64,000 bases of DNA from Pseudomonas frederiksbergensis (lineage in GTDB: Bacteria > Pseudomonadota > Gammaproteobacteria > Pseudomonadales > Pseudomonadaceae), in contig NZ_MOBR01000006.1 in the NCBI RefSeq assembly GCF_003732705.1, forward strand, positions 415,287 through 479,286. Direction: 5' to 3'. Within the stretch, counting starts at the first letter, position 1, and each line of letters opens with the position of its first letter. The position numbers and the translations under genes are program-made. Below the pieces are notes generated by a model, which did no database searches, had not been told where the DNA came from, and was given only the letters and a program-made list of their open reading frames with translations. Of the stretch, positions 18,140 through 28,279 are shown one piece after another.

Positions 18140-19504
18140 ATGAACCAGCGACCGAACAATCAATTGTTCGATGCCTATTTCACTGCCCGCGATATGCGCG
18201 AAGTGTTCTGCGATCAGGGCCGGGTCCAGGCCATGCTCGACTTCGAAGCAGCGCTGGCCCGGGCCGAAGCGCGGGTCGGGTTGATTCCGCAGACTGCCGT
18301 CGCTGCCATCGAAGCGGCCTGTCAGGCCGGGCATTACGATTTCGCCGCGCTTGGCGAAGCGATTGCCACGGCGGGCAATTCGGCGATTCCACTGGTCAAG
18401 GCCTTGGGCAAACAGATTGCCGCGAACGATGCCGAAGCCGAGCGCTACGTGCATCTGGGGGCGACCAGTCAGGACGTGATGGATTCCGGTCTGGTGCTGC
18501 AACTGCGCCGGGCCATGGAACTGATCGAAAACGATTTGGCGCGATTGGGGGAAACCCTGGCGACCCAGGCCTGGCGCTACGTCGCCACACCGCTGGCCGG
18601 CCGCACCTGGTTGCAACACGCCACGCCGGTGACCCTGGGCATGAAAATCGCCGGTTGGCTGGGCGCGGTGACCCGCAGTCGCCAGCGTTTGCGCGAACTC
18701 AAGCCGCGATTATTGGTGCTGCAATTCGGCGGCGCCTCCGGGACCCTCGCGGCCCTCGGCGATCAGGCGTTGCCGATTGCCACAGCCCTGGCCGAGGAGC
18801 TGCAACTGGCGCTGCCGGAACAACCCTGGCACACCCAGCGTGATCGTCTGGTGGAGTTTGGTGCGGTGCTGGGTCTGATCGCTGGCAGTCTCGGCAAATT
18901 CGGTCGCGACATCAGCCTGCTGATGCAGACCGAAGCCGCCGAAGTGTTCGAACCGGCGGCGCCGGGCAAGGGCGGTTCCTCGACCATGCCGCACAAGCGC
19001 AATCCGGTGGGCGCTGCGGTGTTGATCGGCGCGGCGACGCGAGTGCCGGGGTTGCTTTCGACCCTGTTTAGCGCGATGCCGCAAGAACACGAGCGCAGTC
19101 TGGGGCTGTGGCATGCCGAGTGGGAAACCCTGCCGGAGATTTGTTGCCTGGTATCCGGCAGCTTGCAACAAGCGTTGCTGCTGGCCGATGGCCTGGAAGT
19201 GGACGCAGTTCGCATGGCCCGTAACCTTGATCTGACTCAGGGCCTGGTGCTGGCGGAAGCCGTGAGCATTGTCCTCGCGCAACGGGTCGGTCGCGATAGC
19301 GCGCATCATCTGCTGGAACACTGCTGCAAGCGTGCAGTGGCGGAGCAACGGCATCTGCGCGAAGTCCTCGGCGATGAGCCGCAAGTGACGGCGCAACTGT
19401 CGGAGGCTGAACTGGATCGTCTGCTGGACCCTGCCCACTACCTCGGCCAGGCCCATACCTGGGTCGAGCGCGCGGTGGCTGAACATTTTGCGTTGACTGC
19501 CTGA
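18140..19504 (+). CDS. pcaB: 3-carboxy-cis,cis-muconate cycloisomerase
   Basis: Encodes 454 residues of the fumarase/aspartase superfamily. It lactonises carboxymuconate to gamma-carboxymuconolactone. The superfamily signature GGSSTMPHKRNPVGAA is near residue 280, and LGATSQDVMDSG near residue 115 is the second conserved region. ATG 18140 follows AAGGAC; an earlier in-frame ATG is too far from any ribosome site. It lies 45 bp after pcaT and 11 bp before pcaD. Confidence 0.96.
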   Translation: MNQRPNNQLFDAYFTARDMREVFCDQGRVQAMLDFEAALARAEARVGLIPQTAVAAIEAACQAGHYDFAALGEAIATAGNSAIPLVKALGKQIAANDAEAERYVHLGATSQDVMDSGLVLQLRRAMELIENDLARLGETLATQAWRYVATPLAGRTWLQHATPVTLGMKIAGWLGAVTRSRQRLRELKPRLLVLQFGGASGTLAALGDQALPIATALAEELQLALPEQPWHTQRDRLVEFGAVLGLIAGSLGKFGRDISLLMQTEAAEVFEPAAPGKGGSSTMPHKRNPVGAAVLIGAATRVPGLLSTLFSAMPQEHERSLGLWHAEWETLPEICCLVSGSLQQALLLADGLEVDAVRMARNLDLTQGLVLAEAVSIVLAQRVGRDSAHHLLEHCCKRAVAEQRHLREVLGDEPQVTAQLSEAELDRLLDPAHYLGQAHTWVERAVAEHFALTA

Positions 19505-19515
19505 AGGAGATTGCT

Positions 19516-20307
19516 GTGGCATTCGTACAACTCGCCGAGGGCGAACTGCATTACCTGCTCGAAGGCCCGGACGATGCGCCGGTGCTGGTGTTGTCCAACT
19601 CATTGGGCACCGACCTGCACATGTGGGACGCGCAGATTCCTGCGTTCACCGAGCATTTCCGGGTGCTGCGTTTCGACACCCGAGGGCACGGCCAGTCGCT
19701 GGTCACGCCGGGGCCTTACACCATCGAACAGTTGGGTCACGACGTGCTGGCGCTGCTGGATGCGTTGCACATCGAGCGCGCGCATTTCTGTGGCCTGTCC
19801 ATGGGCGGCTTGATCGGCCAGTGGCTGGGGATCAACGCTGGCGAGCGGTTGAATAAGCTGATCGTGTGCAACACCGCCGCGAAAATCGGCGATCCATCGG
19901 TGTGGAACCCGCGAATCGAAACCGTGCTGCGGGACGGTTCGGCGGCGATGGTTGCCTTGCGCGATGCGTCGATTGCGCGCTGGTTTACCCCGGACTTTGC
20001 AGAAGCCAATCCGGCGGCGGCGAAGAAAATCACCGACATGCTCGCCGCCACTTCGCCTGAAGGTTATGCGGCCAATTGCGCCGCCGTACGGGATGCCGAT
20101 TTCCGTGATCAGTTGTCCTCGATCAAGGTGCCGTTGCTGGTGATCGCCGGCACTGAAGACGCGGTCACGCCACCGTCCGGCGGGCACTTTATTCAGCAAC
20201 ACGTGCCGGGCGCCGAGTACGCCGAGTTCTACGCCGCGCACCTGTCCAACGTCCAGGCCGGCGCCGCGTTCAGCGAGCGGGTGCTGGGGTTTTTGGCGAA
20301 TCATTGA
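19516..20307 (+). CDS. pcaD: 3-oxoadipate enol-lactonase
   Basis: Encodes 263 residues, an alpha/beta-hydrolase that opens 3-oxoadipate enol-lactone. The nucleophile elbow GLSMGG is near residue 95, with the acid in AGTEDAVTPP and the His in AHLSNVQ. The start is GTG at 19516, preceded by GAAGGAGA at ideal spacing. It is cytoplasmic and is not fused to PcaC here, unlike the PcaL fusions of some other bacteria. Confidence 0.96.
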   Translation: MAFVQLAEGELHYLLEGPDDAPVLVLSNSLGTDLHMWDAQIPAFTEHFRVLRFDTRGHGQSLVTPGPYTIEQLGHDVLALLDALHIERAHFCGLSMGGLIGQWLGINAGERLNKLIVCNTAAKIGDPSVWNPRIETVLRDGSAAMVALRDASIARWFTPDFAEANPAAAKKITDMLAATSPEGYAANCAAVRDADFRDQLSSIKVPLLVIAGTEDAVTPPSGGHFIQQHVPGAEYAEFYAAHLSNVQAGAAFSERVLGFLANH

Positions 20308-20317
20308 GGGAATGTTT

Positions 20318-20710
20318 GTGGACGAGAAACAACGTTACGACGAGGGTCTGGAGGTCCGCCGCGCAGTACTCGGCGATGCCCATGTTGATCGCAGCCTGAA
20401 CGCCCTGACCGAGTTCAACTCGGAGTTCCAGGAAATGATCACCCGCCACGCCTGGGGTGACATCTGGACCCGCCCGGGCCTGCCACGCCACGCCCGCAGC
20501 CTGATCACCATCGCCATGCTGATCGGCATGAACCGCAACGAAGAACTCAAGCTGCACTTACGCGCCGCCGCCAACAACGGCGTGACCCGTGGCGAGATCA
20601 AGGAAGTGATCATGCAGAGCGCGATCTACTGCGGGATCCCGGCGGCGAATGCCACGTTCCACCTGGCGGAATCGGTGTGGGATGAGTTGGGGGTTGAGTC
20701 GCGGGGGTGA
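20318..20710 (+). CDS. pcaC: 4-carboxymuconolactone decarboxylase
   Basis: Encodes 130 residues, the same as P. putida PcaC. It decarboxylates gamma-carboxymuconolactone to the enol-lactone. The family core LPRHARSLITIAMLIGMN and the C-terminal YCGIPAANATFHLA are present. I chose the GTG at 20318 (VDEKQRYDEG) because TTGAGGGA sits 8 bp before it. The ATG two codons upstream would touch the Shine-Dalgarno. It is the last gene of the pca run, and a REP pair follows. Confidence 0.95.
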   Translation: MDEKQRYDEGLEVRRAVLGDAHVDRSLNALTEFNSEFQEMITRHAWGDIWTRPGLPRHARSLITIAMLIGMNRNEELKLHLRAAANNGVTRGEIKEVIMQSAIYCGIPAANATFHLAESVWDELGVESRG

Positions 20711-20755
20711 GCGTTGGCGGCAATCACAGGGATGTGTGCCAATGCATGCATTCAA

Positions 20756-20845
20756 TGTGGGAGCGGGCTTGCTCGCGAATGCGGTTTATCATTCAACACC
20801 TTTATTGACTGACCCACCGCTTTCGCGAGCAAGCCCGCTCCCACA
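20756..20845. repeat. REP doublet (REPIN), GTGGGAGCGGGCTTGCTCGCGA type
   Basis: Two REP palindromes lie in inverted orientation about 40 bp apart (TGTGGGAGCGGGCTTGCTCG and its complement) between convergent pcaC and the methyltransferase gene. Confidence 0.92.
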
Positions 20846-20865
20846 GGGTTTGGTTGGTATTGGAT

Positions 20866-21675
20866 TCAGACTGTGGCGACGATGAAAATCCGCTTGAACG
20901 GAAACAACGTGCGTCCGTCGTTCTCCGGCGGGTAATGCTTATGCACGCGCATCAGGTAGTGGTAGATGAATCGTGCTTGCTCGTCATCCTTCAGTTCCTG
21001 CAAGACCGGTCGCAGTGCCGAGACCTTGACCCAGTCATAGATCGGCGAGTGGCCGTCCACCACCTGCAGCTGTTCGGTTTCCCAGATATCCAGGGTGTGG
21101 GTGATCGGTGCGAGCAGCCGGTAATAATCTTCCAGTGACAGTAACGGTCTCGCCGCCATGCGCTGGCGTAGGTCCGGCGTGCCCAGTGGCGCTCCGTCGG
21201 GCCCGGCATCGTCCAGGGTGTCGAGCATCAATTGATACCACATTGCATCCCGCCAGTCGGGCATGTGCGCGGCGAGGCAGCCTCCGGGGTTGAGTTGTCG
21301 CAGCAGGCGCGGCAGCAACTGTTCGTGATCGTCGATAAAGTGCAGCACGGCGGCGGCGAACAGCAGGTCTGCCGGTTGCTCCGGTTGCCAGTCCAGCAAA
21401 TCGCAGTGTTTCCACAGTGCCTTGATGGGCAGGGCGCGGGCCTCGGCGAGCATGTGCTCCGAGCTGTCCACGCCCATCAATCGAGCGCGGGGCCAACGCT
21501 TAGCCAGCAGTTGCGTGGCAATGCCGGTGCCGCAGCCCAGGTCATAAATGCGTTTGGGGTGTTTGAGCTCGATGCGATCGAGCAGTTCGTTGACCGGTCG
21601 TTGCCTGAGGCGGGAAAACTGCTGGTACGCCTTGGCGTCCCAAGCGGTATCGCCAGGTTTGAGGCGGGTGATCAT
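20866..21675 (-). CDS. tam: SAM-dependent methyltransferase, trans-aconitate 2-methyltransferase-like
   Basis: Encodes 269 residues of class I methyltransferase fold. Motif I is IYDLGCGTGIATQLL near residue 45, and GVDSSEHMLAEAR follows. The middle and C-terminus resemble E. coli Tam (DLLFAAAVLHFIDDHEQLLP, IYDWVKVSALRPVLQ, PFKRIFIVATV). Tam methylates trans-aconitate, a spontaneous inhibitory by-product of the TCA cycle. Placement beside pca genes that feed succinyl-CoA and acetyl-CoA into the cycle is suggestive but may be chance. Enzyme specificity is inferred. Confidence 0.82.
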   Translation of the reverse strand: MITRLKPGDTAWDAKAYQQFSRLRQRPVNELLDRIELKHPKRIYDLGCGTGIATQLLAKRWPRARLMGVDSSEHMLAEARALPIKALWKHCDLLDWQPEQPADLLFAAAVLHFIDDHEQLLPRLLRQLNPGGCLAAHMPDWRDAMWYQLMLDTLDDAGPDGAPLGTPDLRQRMAARPLLSLEDYYRLLAPITHTLDIWETEQLQVVDGHSPIYDWVKVSALRPVLQELKDDEQARFIYHYLMRVHKHYPPENDGRTLFPFKRIFIVATV

Positions 21676-21874
21676 GAGGTGGTCCTCCGGTGATCAGCGG
21701 TGTCTTCCGATGACAGCCTGGCTCGAGTCTTGAGGACCAACATCAACAGATAACGGAAGCGGGAAGAGTTGAAAAACGCCTGAGTTATGTCAGGTTTTTT
21801 CACTGTAATAGAAGGGCGGCGAAGTGCCAGCCGGTCTGACGGGTGGCGCGGTGATCGGAGCGATGGATAACCCT

Positions 21875-21964
21875 TGTGGGAGCGAGCTTGCTCGCGATAG
21901 CAGTGTGTCAGTCAACATAGATATCGACTGATACGACGCCATCGCGAGCAAGCTCGCTCCCACA
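21875..21964. repeat. REP doublet (REPIN), GTGGGAGCGAGCTTGCTCGCGA type
   Basis: Inverted pair separated by about 45 bp, in the gap between the methyltransferase and porin genes. The rest of this ~300-bp gap shows no gene. Confidence 0.92.
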
Positions 21965-21977
21965 TTTAGGCTGTGCG

Positions 21978-23237
21978 TTACAACAAACTGATCGGATAGC
22001 TGACGATCAAGCGGTTCTCATCGAACTCGTTGTTGCTGAAGTCTCGGCGCATGGTCGAGTTGCGCCATTTGAAGTTCAGGTCCTTGAGCGTGCCGCTTTG
22101 CACGGTGTAGCCCAGTTCGCTCTCGCGGCCCCATTCCTTGCCGTTGGTAATGGCGCCGGTGTGCACGTTGTCGCCGCTGATGTAGCGGTTCATCAGGGTC
22201 AGGCCGGGGATGCCGAGGGCGACGAAGTTGTAGTCGTGGCGCAGTTGCCAGGAGCGTTCCTGGGCGTTGTCGTAGCTGTTGTTGTAACTGTCGTTGGCCA
22301 GGGTGCCGCCGCTGGTGCCGTTGACGCGCATCCAGGCGCTGTCGCCAGTGAGCTTTTGCAGGCCGACGTAGAAGGTATTACCGCCGTATTTGGCCGAGAA
22401 CATGCCCGACCAGGTCTTGTTGTCCAGCTCGCCGGCCCGGGCGCTGCCATCATCCTTGCCGTAGAAGAAGCCGAGGTTGGCGCCAAGGGTCCAGTCGCCG
22501 ATAGGCTGCGTGTGGATCAGGTTCACAAATTGCTGGCTGTAGATGTCCTTGAGTTCGGCGTTCCACAGGCCGATCTGTGTGTGTTTGTCGTTGAACACAT
22601 ATTCGCCGCCCTGAAAGTTGAAACGGTCCGAGGTGAACGCCGCTTTGCCGACCATCGACATGTCGCTCATGCTGCTGTCGTCCCGTGGGCTGTTGGCGCG
22701 GAACTGGCCGCCGTAGAGCGTCAGGCCGTCGATTTCCTTCGAGGTGATCTGCCCTCCACGGAAGGTCTGCGGCAGGGAGCGGCCGTCATCCGAACGCAGG
22801 ATCGGCAGCACCGGCATCCACTCGCCGACCTTCACTTCGGTCTGGGACAACTTGGCCTTGAACGCCACGTTGGTGCGGCCAAAGTTATCCGCCGGGCGCC
22901 CGTCGTGATCCAACGGCAGCAGCTGCGTACCGCCGGTGCCTTTGCCGCCGTCGAGTTTCACCGAGTACAACCCCAACACGTCCATGCCGAACCCGACCGT
23001 CCCCTGGGTGAAACCGGACTTGGCGTCGAGAATGAAGCTTTGCGTCCATTCCTCAGCCTTGCCCTGGGCTTTGGTCGGGTTGGTGAAGTTGCGGTTGATG
23101 TAGAAGTTGCGCAAGTTGAGGTTGACCTTGGCCCCTTCGACAAAACCCGATTCCTCGGCGGCGGCGGGCAGGGCGTTGCCGGCCAGCGCGGCGGCGATGA
23201 GGCTGGGAAACAGGTACTGCACGGTGGAAGGCTTCAT
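21978..23237 (-). CDS. OprD-family outer-membrane porin, BenF-like (aromatic acid uptake)
   Basis: Encodes 419 residues with a signal peptide (MKPSTVQYLFPSLIAAALAG, cleavage after LPAAA) and an 18-stranded OprD-type barrel. Features such as GFVEGAKVNLNLRNFYINRN at the mature N-terminus, GEWMPVLPILRSDDGRSLPQ and DLNFKWRNSTMRRDF near the C-terminus are typical. Such porins take up benzoate, vanillate and related acids. A BenF-like porin also accompanies the pca genes in P. putida. The mature start is chosen at ATG 23237. A PcaR-type half-site lies 213 bp upstream. Confidence 0.9.
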   Translation of the reverse strand: MKPSTVQYLFPSLIAAALAGNALPAAAEESGFVEGAKVNLNLRNFYINRNFTNPTKAQGKAEEWTQSFILDAKSGFTQGTVGFGMDVLGLYSVKLDGGKGTGGTQLLPLDHDGRPADNFGRTNVAFKAKLSQTEVKVGEWMPVLPILRSDDGRSLPQTFRGGQITSKEIDGLTLYGGQFRANSPRDDSSMSDMSMVGKAAFTSDRFNFQGGEYVFNDKHTQIGLWNAELKDIYSQQFVNLIHTQPIGDWTLGANLGFFYGKDDGSARAGELDNKTWSGMFSAKYGGNTFYVGLQKLTGDSAWMRVNGTSGGTLANDSYNNSYDNAQERSWQLRHDYNFVALGIPGLTLMNRYISGDNVHTGAITNGKEWGRESELGYTVQSGTLKDLNFKWRNSTMRRDFSNNEFDENRLIVSYPISLL

Positions 23238-23449
23238 GGCTCGGGTCTCTCTAATTGTTAGGGGTGAAACGGGACGCTGCCGCAACCTGGGAAGGTGCAG
23301 ACACAAGGTTGAAACACAGGGAGGAACGGGCGAGATCAGCCGGACAGGGCGGGGCGTGGGGGCATGGTGTCGAACCTGTTGTTATTGGTTTTGTGGGGCG
23401 AATGGTGCGGGGGATGGGCGGGGGGATTCAATCGGCGGGAGCGGGTTTT

Positions 23450-23464
23450 GGGCGATTATCGAAC
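23450..23464 (-). promoter_or_regulatory. PcaR-type half-site upstream of the porin
   Basis: Read on the minus strand, GTTCGATAATCGCCC is identical over 15 bases to the right half-site upstream of pcaR. No second 9-mer is visible at the 10-bp spacing seen at the other three sites. It points towards the porin gene, 213 bp from its start codon. Confidence 0.6.
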
Positions 23465-23502
23465 GTAAGATTGGCCAAGGTTTGTGGTGAATGTACAGGC
23501 CT

Positions 23503-23587
23503 CTTCGCGAGCAGGCTCGCTCCCACAGTTGACCGCGTTCATCCTGCAGAAACTCGATCAATTGTGGGAGCGAGCCTGCTCGCGAAG
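23503..23587. repeat. REP doublet (REPIN)
   Basis: CTTCGCGAGCAGGCTCGCTC and its inverted mate about 40 bp away, GTGGGAGCGAGCCTGCTCGC. It fills most of the gap between the porin promoter region and the efflux operon terminator. Confidence 0.92.
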
Positions 23588-23621
23588 GCGCCAGTCCAGT
23601 CAAAGCACCTTTCCCGCAGCC

Positions 23622-23650
23622 AACAAAAAGCCCACCAATGCGGTGGGCTT
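23622..23650 (-). terminator. Terminator of the emhABC operon
   Basis: Stem AAGCCCACC (23628-23636), loop AATGC, GGTGGGCTT. On the minus strand it is followed by TTTTTG. It lies 20 bp past the emhC stop. Confidence 0.87.
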
Positions 23651-23669
23651 CTTGTATTTCAAAGCGCTA

Positions 23670-25130
23670 TCAGAACAACTTCAACTTCGGCGCTTCTTCT
23701 TTCAACGGCTCGTTCTTCGCCGTTTGTTCGTTCCAGCCACCACCCAGCGCTTTGTACAGGTTGACGGCGCTGTTCAACTGCGCCAGACGGTCGGTGATCA
23801 GCGTCTGTTGGGCGCTGAATAACTGACGTTGGGCGTCGAGGAAGGTCAGGTTGCTGTCGACACCAATGCGGTAGCGACGCTCGGCCAGACGGTAGTAGTC
23901 CTGGTTGGCGGCGACGAAATCACGTTGGGCTTGCAACTGCTCGGTGTAGGTCTGGCGGGCGGCCAGGCCGTCGGCGACTTCCTGGAAGGCCGTTTGAATG
24001 GACTTCTCGTAGTTCGCCACGCCGATGTCTTTCTGGATTTTCGAGTAATCCAGGCTGGCGCGCAGGCTGCCGGCGTTGAAGATCGGCAGGTTGATCTGCG
24101 GCGAGAACAGCCAGGTCCCCGATCCGCCCTTGAACAGACCGGACAGGTCCGGGCTCAGGGTCCCGGCATTGGCGGTCAGGCTGATGCTCGGGAAGAACGC
24201 CGCTCGTGCCGCGCCGATGTTGGCGTTGGCGGCCTTCAGGTTGTATTCGGCCTGAAGGATGTCCGGACGACGTTGCAGCAAGTCCGACGGCAGGCCGGGC
24301 GGTACGTCGCTCAGCAGATCGTCAGACAGTGGCTTGGCCGCTTGCAGGTTGGCCGGAACGCCGGTGCCGAGCAGCAGCACCAGGCTGTTTTCATCCTGGG
24401 CGACCTGACGGGTGTACCTGGCCAGTTGCGCCCGGGCGTTTTCCACCGAGGTCCGCGACTGCGCCAGGTCCAGGGCCGAAGCGACACCGACTTCGTTGCT
24501 GCGCGAGGTGAGCTTGTAGCTCTCCTCGAACGCACCGAGGGTGTCCTGGGTCAGTTTCAGCAGTTCCTTGTCGGCCTGCCAGGTCAGGTAGGCATTGGCC
24601 ACACTGGCCACCAGGCTGATCTGGGTGCTGCGCCGTGCTTCTTCGGTGGCGAAGTACTTCTGCAGGGCTTCTTCGCTCAGGCTGCGAACCCGACCGAACA
24701 GGTCGAGTTCATAAGCGCTGATGCCGACAGTGGCCGAGTAGGAACTGGTGATCCCCGCTTCGCCGGTCTGCGAGGCCCGGGCCGGGACCCGCTGACGGCT
24801 GCCGGTGCCATTGGCCGAGATGGCCGGGTACAGATCGGCACGCTGGATGCGGTACTGAGCTGCGAAGGCGTCGATGTTCAGGGCCGCGACACGCAGGTCG
24901 CGGTTGTTTTCCAGGGCAACCTGGATCATCTGTTGCAACGCCGGGTCATGGAAAAACTGCTTCCAGCCTTGTTCGGCGGCGGCCTGGGTCGGCGCTTGGG
25001 CCGGCGAATACGCCGGGCCTTGCGGGAACTGGCCTGCCACGGGTGCCGCAGGCTGCTGATAGTCAGGAATCAGCGAGCAGCCACCGAGCACGAAAGCGGC
25101 AACAGCTAGGGAGAGTAGCGACTTGCTCAT
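23670..25130 (-). CDS. emhC: RND efflux outer-membrane channel (EmhC/TtgC/OprM family)
   Basis: Encodes a 486-residue TolC-superfamily lipoprotein with lipobox VLGGC (Cys18). Two OEP repeats are evident; [20 protein letters not shown] and [20 protein letters not shown] mark equivalent helices. It forms the trimeric exit duct. Its start overlaps the emhB stop by 4 bp. It is the third gene of the emhABC operon, orthologous in layout to ttgABC of P. putida and mexAB-oprM of P. aeruginosa. The symbol follows the P. fluorescens name, and ttgC is equally apt. Confidence 0.94.
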   Translation of the reverse strand: MSKSLLSLAVAAFVLGGCSLIPDYQQPAAPVAGQFPQGPAYSPAQAPTQAAAEQGWKQFFHDPALQQMIQVALENNRDLRVAALNIDAFAAQYRIQRADLYPAISANGTGSRQRVPARASQTGEAGITSSYSATVGISAYELDLFGRVRSLSEEALQKYFATEEARRSTQISLVASVANAYLTWQADKELLKLTQDTLGAFEESYKLTSRSNEVGVASALDLAQSRTSVENARAQLARYTRQVAQDENSLVLLLGTGVPANLQAAKPLSDDLLSDVPPGLPSDLLQRRPDILQAEYNLKAANANIGAARAAFFPSISLTANAGTLSPDLSGLFKGGSGTWLFSPQINLPIFNAGSLRASLDYSKIQKDIGVANYEKSIQTAFQEVADGLAARQTYTEQLQAQRDFVAANQDYYRLAERRYRIGVDSNLTFLDAQRQLFSAQQTLITDRLAQLNSAVNLYKALGGGWNEQTAKNEPLKEEAPKLKLF

Positions 25131-28100
25131 TGGCCAGCCTCTTTAGGAGTTTCATTGGCGTCTTCCTCGTCAGCTTTATTGCGCTGGCCGATGGACGACA
25201 CGGTGACGAAGAACAGTGGGACCCAGAAGATCGCCAGGATCGTGGCGGTGATCATACCGCCAATTACCCCGGTGCCAATCGCATGCTGGCTACCCGAACC
25301 GGCGCCGGTGGAGATCGCCAGTGGCACCACACCGAGCACGAAGGCCAGGGACGTCATGATGATCGGTCGCAGACGCATGCGGCAGGCCTCGATGGCCGCC
25401 TCGCGCAGGGACTTGCCTTGCTCGTGCAGTGCCTTGGCGAACTCGACGATCAGAATGGCGTTTTTCGATGCCAGACCGATGGTCGTCAACAGGCCCACCT
25501 GGAAGTACACGTCGTTGGACAGACCCCGCAGGCTGGTGGCCATCAGCGCACCGATGATCCCCAGCGGCACCACCAACATGACCGCGATCGGAATCGACCA
25601 GCTTTCATACAAGGCCGCCAGACACAGGAACACCATCAGCAGCGACAGGGCGTACAGCGCTGGCGCCTGGGAACCGGACAAGCGTTCCTCATACGACAGA
25701 CCGGTCCAGGAAATACCCACGCCCGCCGGCAGTTTCTTGGCAATGGCTTCGACTTCGGCCATCGCTTCACCGGTGGAGTAGCCCGGCGCCGGAGCCCCGA
25801 GGATTTCCATCGCTTCCACGCCGTTGTAACGGGCCAGTTTCGGCGAACCGTACACCCACTCACCCTTGGCGAAGGCGGAGAACGGCACCATGGTGCCCGC
25901 GCTGTTGCGCACATACCATTTCTTCAGGTCTTCCGGGCTCATCCGCGAGCCAGGCTGGCCTTGTACGTAAACCTTCTTCACCCGACCACGGTCGATAAAG
26001 TCGTTCACGTAGCTACTACCGAAGGAGATCGACAGCGTGCTGTTGATGTCGGAGAGGGTCAGGCCCAGGGCACTGGCTTTCTCGTCGTCGATTTCCAGCT
26101 GGTACTGCGGTTCGTCGTTCAGGCCGTTCGGACGCACCTGATACAGCACCTTGCTCTGTGCCGCCATGCCGAGGAACTGGTTACGCGCAGCCATCAACTT
26201 ATCGTGACCGATACCGGCGCGGTCCTGCAGGAACACGTCGAAACCGGTGGCGTTACCCAATTCCAGTACCGCCGGCGGTGCGAAGGCAAACACCATCGCA
26301 TCGCGGAAGGTAAAGAAGTGCTGCTGGGCGCGGCCTGCCAGGGCAAACACGCTGTTGCTGGCGTCACGTGCGGCCCAAGGCTTGAGCATGATGAACGCCA
26401 GACCGGAACTCTGACCACGACCGGCGAAGTTGAAGCCGTTCACGGTAAACACCGAGGCTACCGCGCCGGACTCTTTCTCCAGCAGGTAGGAACGCATCTC
26501 GTCGATCACCACTTGCGTGCGTTCGGCACTGGAACCGGCCGGGGTTTGCACCTGGGCGAACAGTACGCCCTGGTCTTCTTCCGGCAGGAACGCGGTCGGA
26601 ATGCGGGTGAACAGCCAGATCATGCCAACGATGATCAGCAGGTACGCCAGCAGGTACGGGATCTTGTGCTTGAGCATGTTGCCGACACCGCGCTCGTAGC
26701 TTCTGAGACCACGGTCGAAGTTGCGGTTGAACCAGCCGAAGAAGCCGCGTTTCGGTGTGCCGTGCTCGCCTTTCGGAATCGCCTTGAGCATGGTGGCGCA
26801 CAGCGCCGGGGTGAAGATCAGGGCAACCAATACCGACAGGGCCATGGCCGAGACGATGGTGATCGAGAACTGTTTGTAGATCACACCGGTGGAGCCGCTG
26901 AAGAACGCCATCGGCAGCAGTACCGCCGACAGCACCAGCGCAATACCGACCAGTGCGCCCTGGATCTGCCCCATGGATTTCTTGGTGGCCTCCTTGGGCG
27001 ACAGGCCTTCCTCGCTCATCACCCGCTCGACGTTTTCCACCACGACGATGGCATCGTCCACCAGCAAGCCGATGGCCAACACCATACCGAACATGGTCAG
27101 GGTGTTGATGCTGAAGCCGAACGCCGCGAGGATCCCGAATGTACCCAGCAATACTACGGGCACGGTCATCGTGGTGATGATGGTAGCGCGGAAGTTTTGC
27201 AGGAACAGGAACATCACCAGGAACACCAGCACGATCGCTTCGACCAGGGTTTCAACCACACCCTTGATCGACTCGGTCACCACTGGCGTGGTGTCGTACG
27301 GGAATACCACTTCCATCCCTTGCGGGAAGAACGGTTTCAGGTCGTCGATGGTTTTACGCAGGGCCTTGGCGGTATCGAGGGCGTTGGCGCCGTTGGCCAG
27401 TTTCACCGCCAGACCGGAAGCCGGCTTGCCGTTGAACTGCGCCGCGATGCTGGAGTTTTCACCCCCCAGGCCGACATCGGCGACATCACCGATACGTACT
27501 TGCGAACCATCCTTGTTGACCTTCAGCAGGATCGCCTTGAACTGCTCGGCAGTTTGCAGGCGGGTCTTGCCGATGATCGTGGCGTTCAATTGCTGGCCAG
27601 GCAACGCAGGCAAACCGCCCAGTTGACCGGAGGAGATCTGAACGTTCTGTGCCGAGATCGCGGCACTGACATCGGCCGGGGTCAGGTTGTAGTTGTTCAA
27701 CTTGGCCGGGTCGATCCAGATCCGCATCGCGTACTGGGCACCGAAGACCTGGAAGTCACCGACACCGGCGGTGCGGGAGATCGGGTCCTGCATGTTCGAC
27801 ACGATGTAGTTGGACAAGTCGTCCTTGGACATGCTGCCGTCTTGGGACACCACGCCGATCACCAGCAGGAAGTTTTTCACTGCCTTGGTCACGCGGATCC
27901 CCTGTTGCTGCACTTCTTGCGGCAGCAGTGGGGTGGCCAGGTTCAGTTTGTTCTGGACCTGAACCTGCGCGGTGTCGGAGTTGGTGCCCTGCTCGAAGGT
28001 GGCGGTAATGGTCATGCTGCCGTCGGAGTTACTTTCCGACGACACATAACGCAGGTTATCGATACCGTTGAGCTGTTGCTCGATGACCTGCACCACGGTG

Positions 28101-28276
28101 TCCTGCACGGTTTGTGCGGACGCGCCTGGGTAGGTCACCTGAATCGCAATGGCCGGAGGCGCAATGCTCGGGTACTGGTTGATCGGCAGTTTGAGGATCG
28201 ATAGAGCCCCGACCAGCATGATCACCAGGGCAATTACCCAGGCGAAAATCGGACGGTCGATAAAAAATTTCGACAT
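25127..28276 (-). CDS. emhB: RND efflux inner-membrane pump (EmhB/TtgB/MexB family)
   Basis: Encodes 1049 residues, the normal HAE-1 RND length. It is a proton-driven exporter of drugs, solvents and aromatic hydrocarbons. The N-terminus [20 protein letters not shown] is canonical. The proton-relay residues of TM4 are present ([18 protein letters not shown], Asp-Asp). The TM11-12 region [20 protein letters not shown] matches AcrB-type pumps. Twelve TM segments and two large periplasmic loops are expected. It lies 3 bp downstream of emhA. Confidence 0.97.
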   Translation of the reverse strand: MSKFFIDRPIFAWVIALVIMLVGALSILKLPINQYPSIAPPAIAIQVTYPGASAQTVQDTVVQVIEQQLNGIDNLRYVSSESNSDGSMTITATFEQGTNSDTAQVQVQNKLNLATPLLPQEVQQQGIRVTKAVKNFLLVIGVVSQDGSMSKDDLSNYIVSNMQDPISRTAGVGDFQVFGAQYAMRIWIDPAKLNNYNLTPADVSAAISAQNVQISSGQLGGLPALPGQQLNATIIGKTRLQTAEQFKAILLKVNKDGSQVRIGDVADVGLGGENSSIAAQFNGKPASGLAVKLANGANALDTAKALRKTIDDLKPFFPQGMEVVFPYDTTPVVTESIKGVVETLVEAIVLVFLVMFLFLQNFRATIITTMTVPVVLLGTFGILAAFGFSINTLTMFGMVLAIGLLVDDAIVVVENVERVMSEEGLSPKEATKKSMGQIQGALVGIALVLSAVLLPMAFFSGSTGVIYKQFSITIVSAMALSVLVALIFTPALCATMLKAIPKGEHGTPKRGFFGWFNRNFDRGLRSYERGVGNMLKHKIPYLLAYLLIIVGMIWLFTRIPTAFLPEEDQGVLFAQVQTPAGSSAERTQVVIDEMRSYLLEKESGAVASVFTVNGFNFAGRGQSSGLAFIMLKPWAARDASNSVFALAGRAQQHFFTFRDAMVFAFAPPAVLELGNATGFDVFLQDRAGIGHDKLMAARNQFLGMAAQSKVLYQVRPNGLNDEPQYQLEIDDEKASALGLTLSDINSTLSISFGSSYVNDFIDRGRVKKVYVQGQPGSRMSPEDLKKWYVRNSAGTMVPFSAFAKGEWVYGSPKLARYNGVEAMEILGAPAPGYSTGEAMAEVEAIAKKLPAGVGISWTGLSYEERLSGSQAPALYALSLLMVFLCLAALYESWSIPIAVMLVVPLGIIGALMATSLRGLSNDVYFQVGLLTTIGLASKNAILIVEFAKALHEQGKSLREAAIEACRMRLRPIIMTSLAFVLGVVPLAISTGAGSGSQHAIGTGVIGGMITATILAIFWVPLFFVTVSSIGQRNKADEEDANETPKEAGQ

Positions 28277-28279
28277 GGT

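Noticed and set aside
25043..28204. 1053-codon open frame on the plus strand
   Set aside because: Antisense to emhB and part of emhC, with His/Gln/Arg-rich nonsense composition and no motifs.
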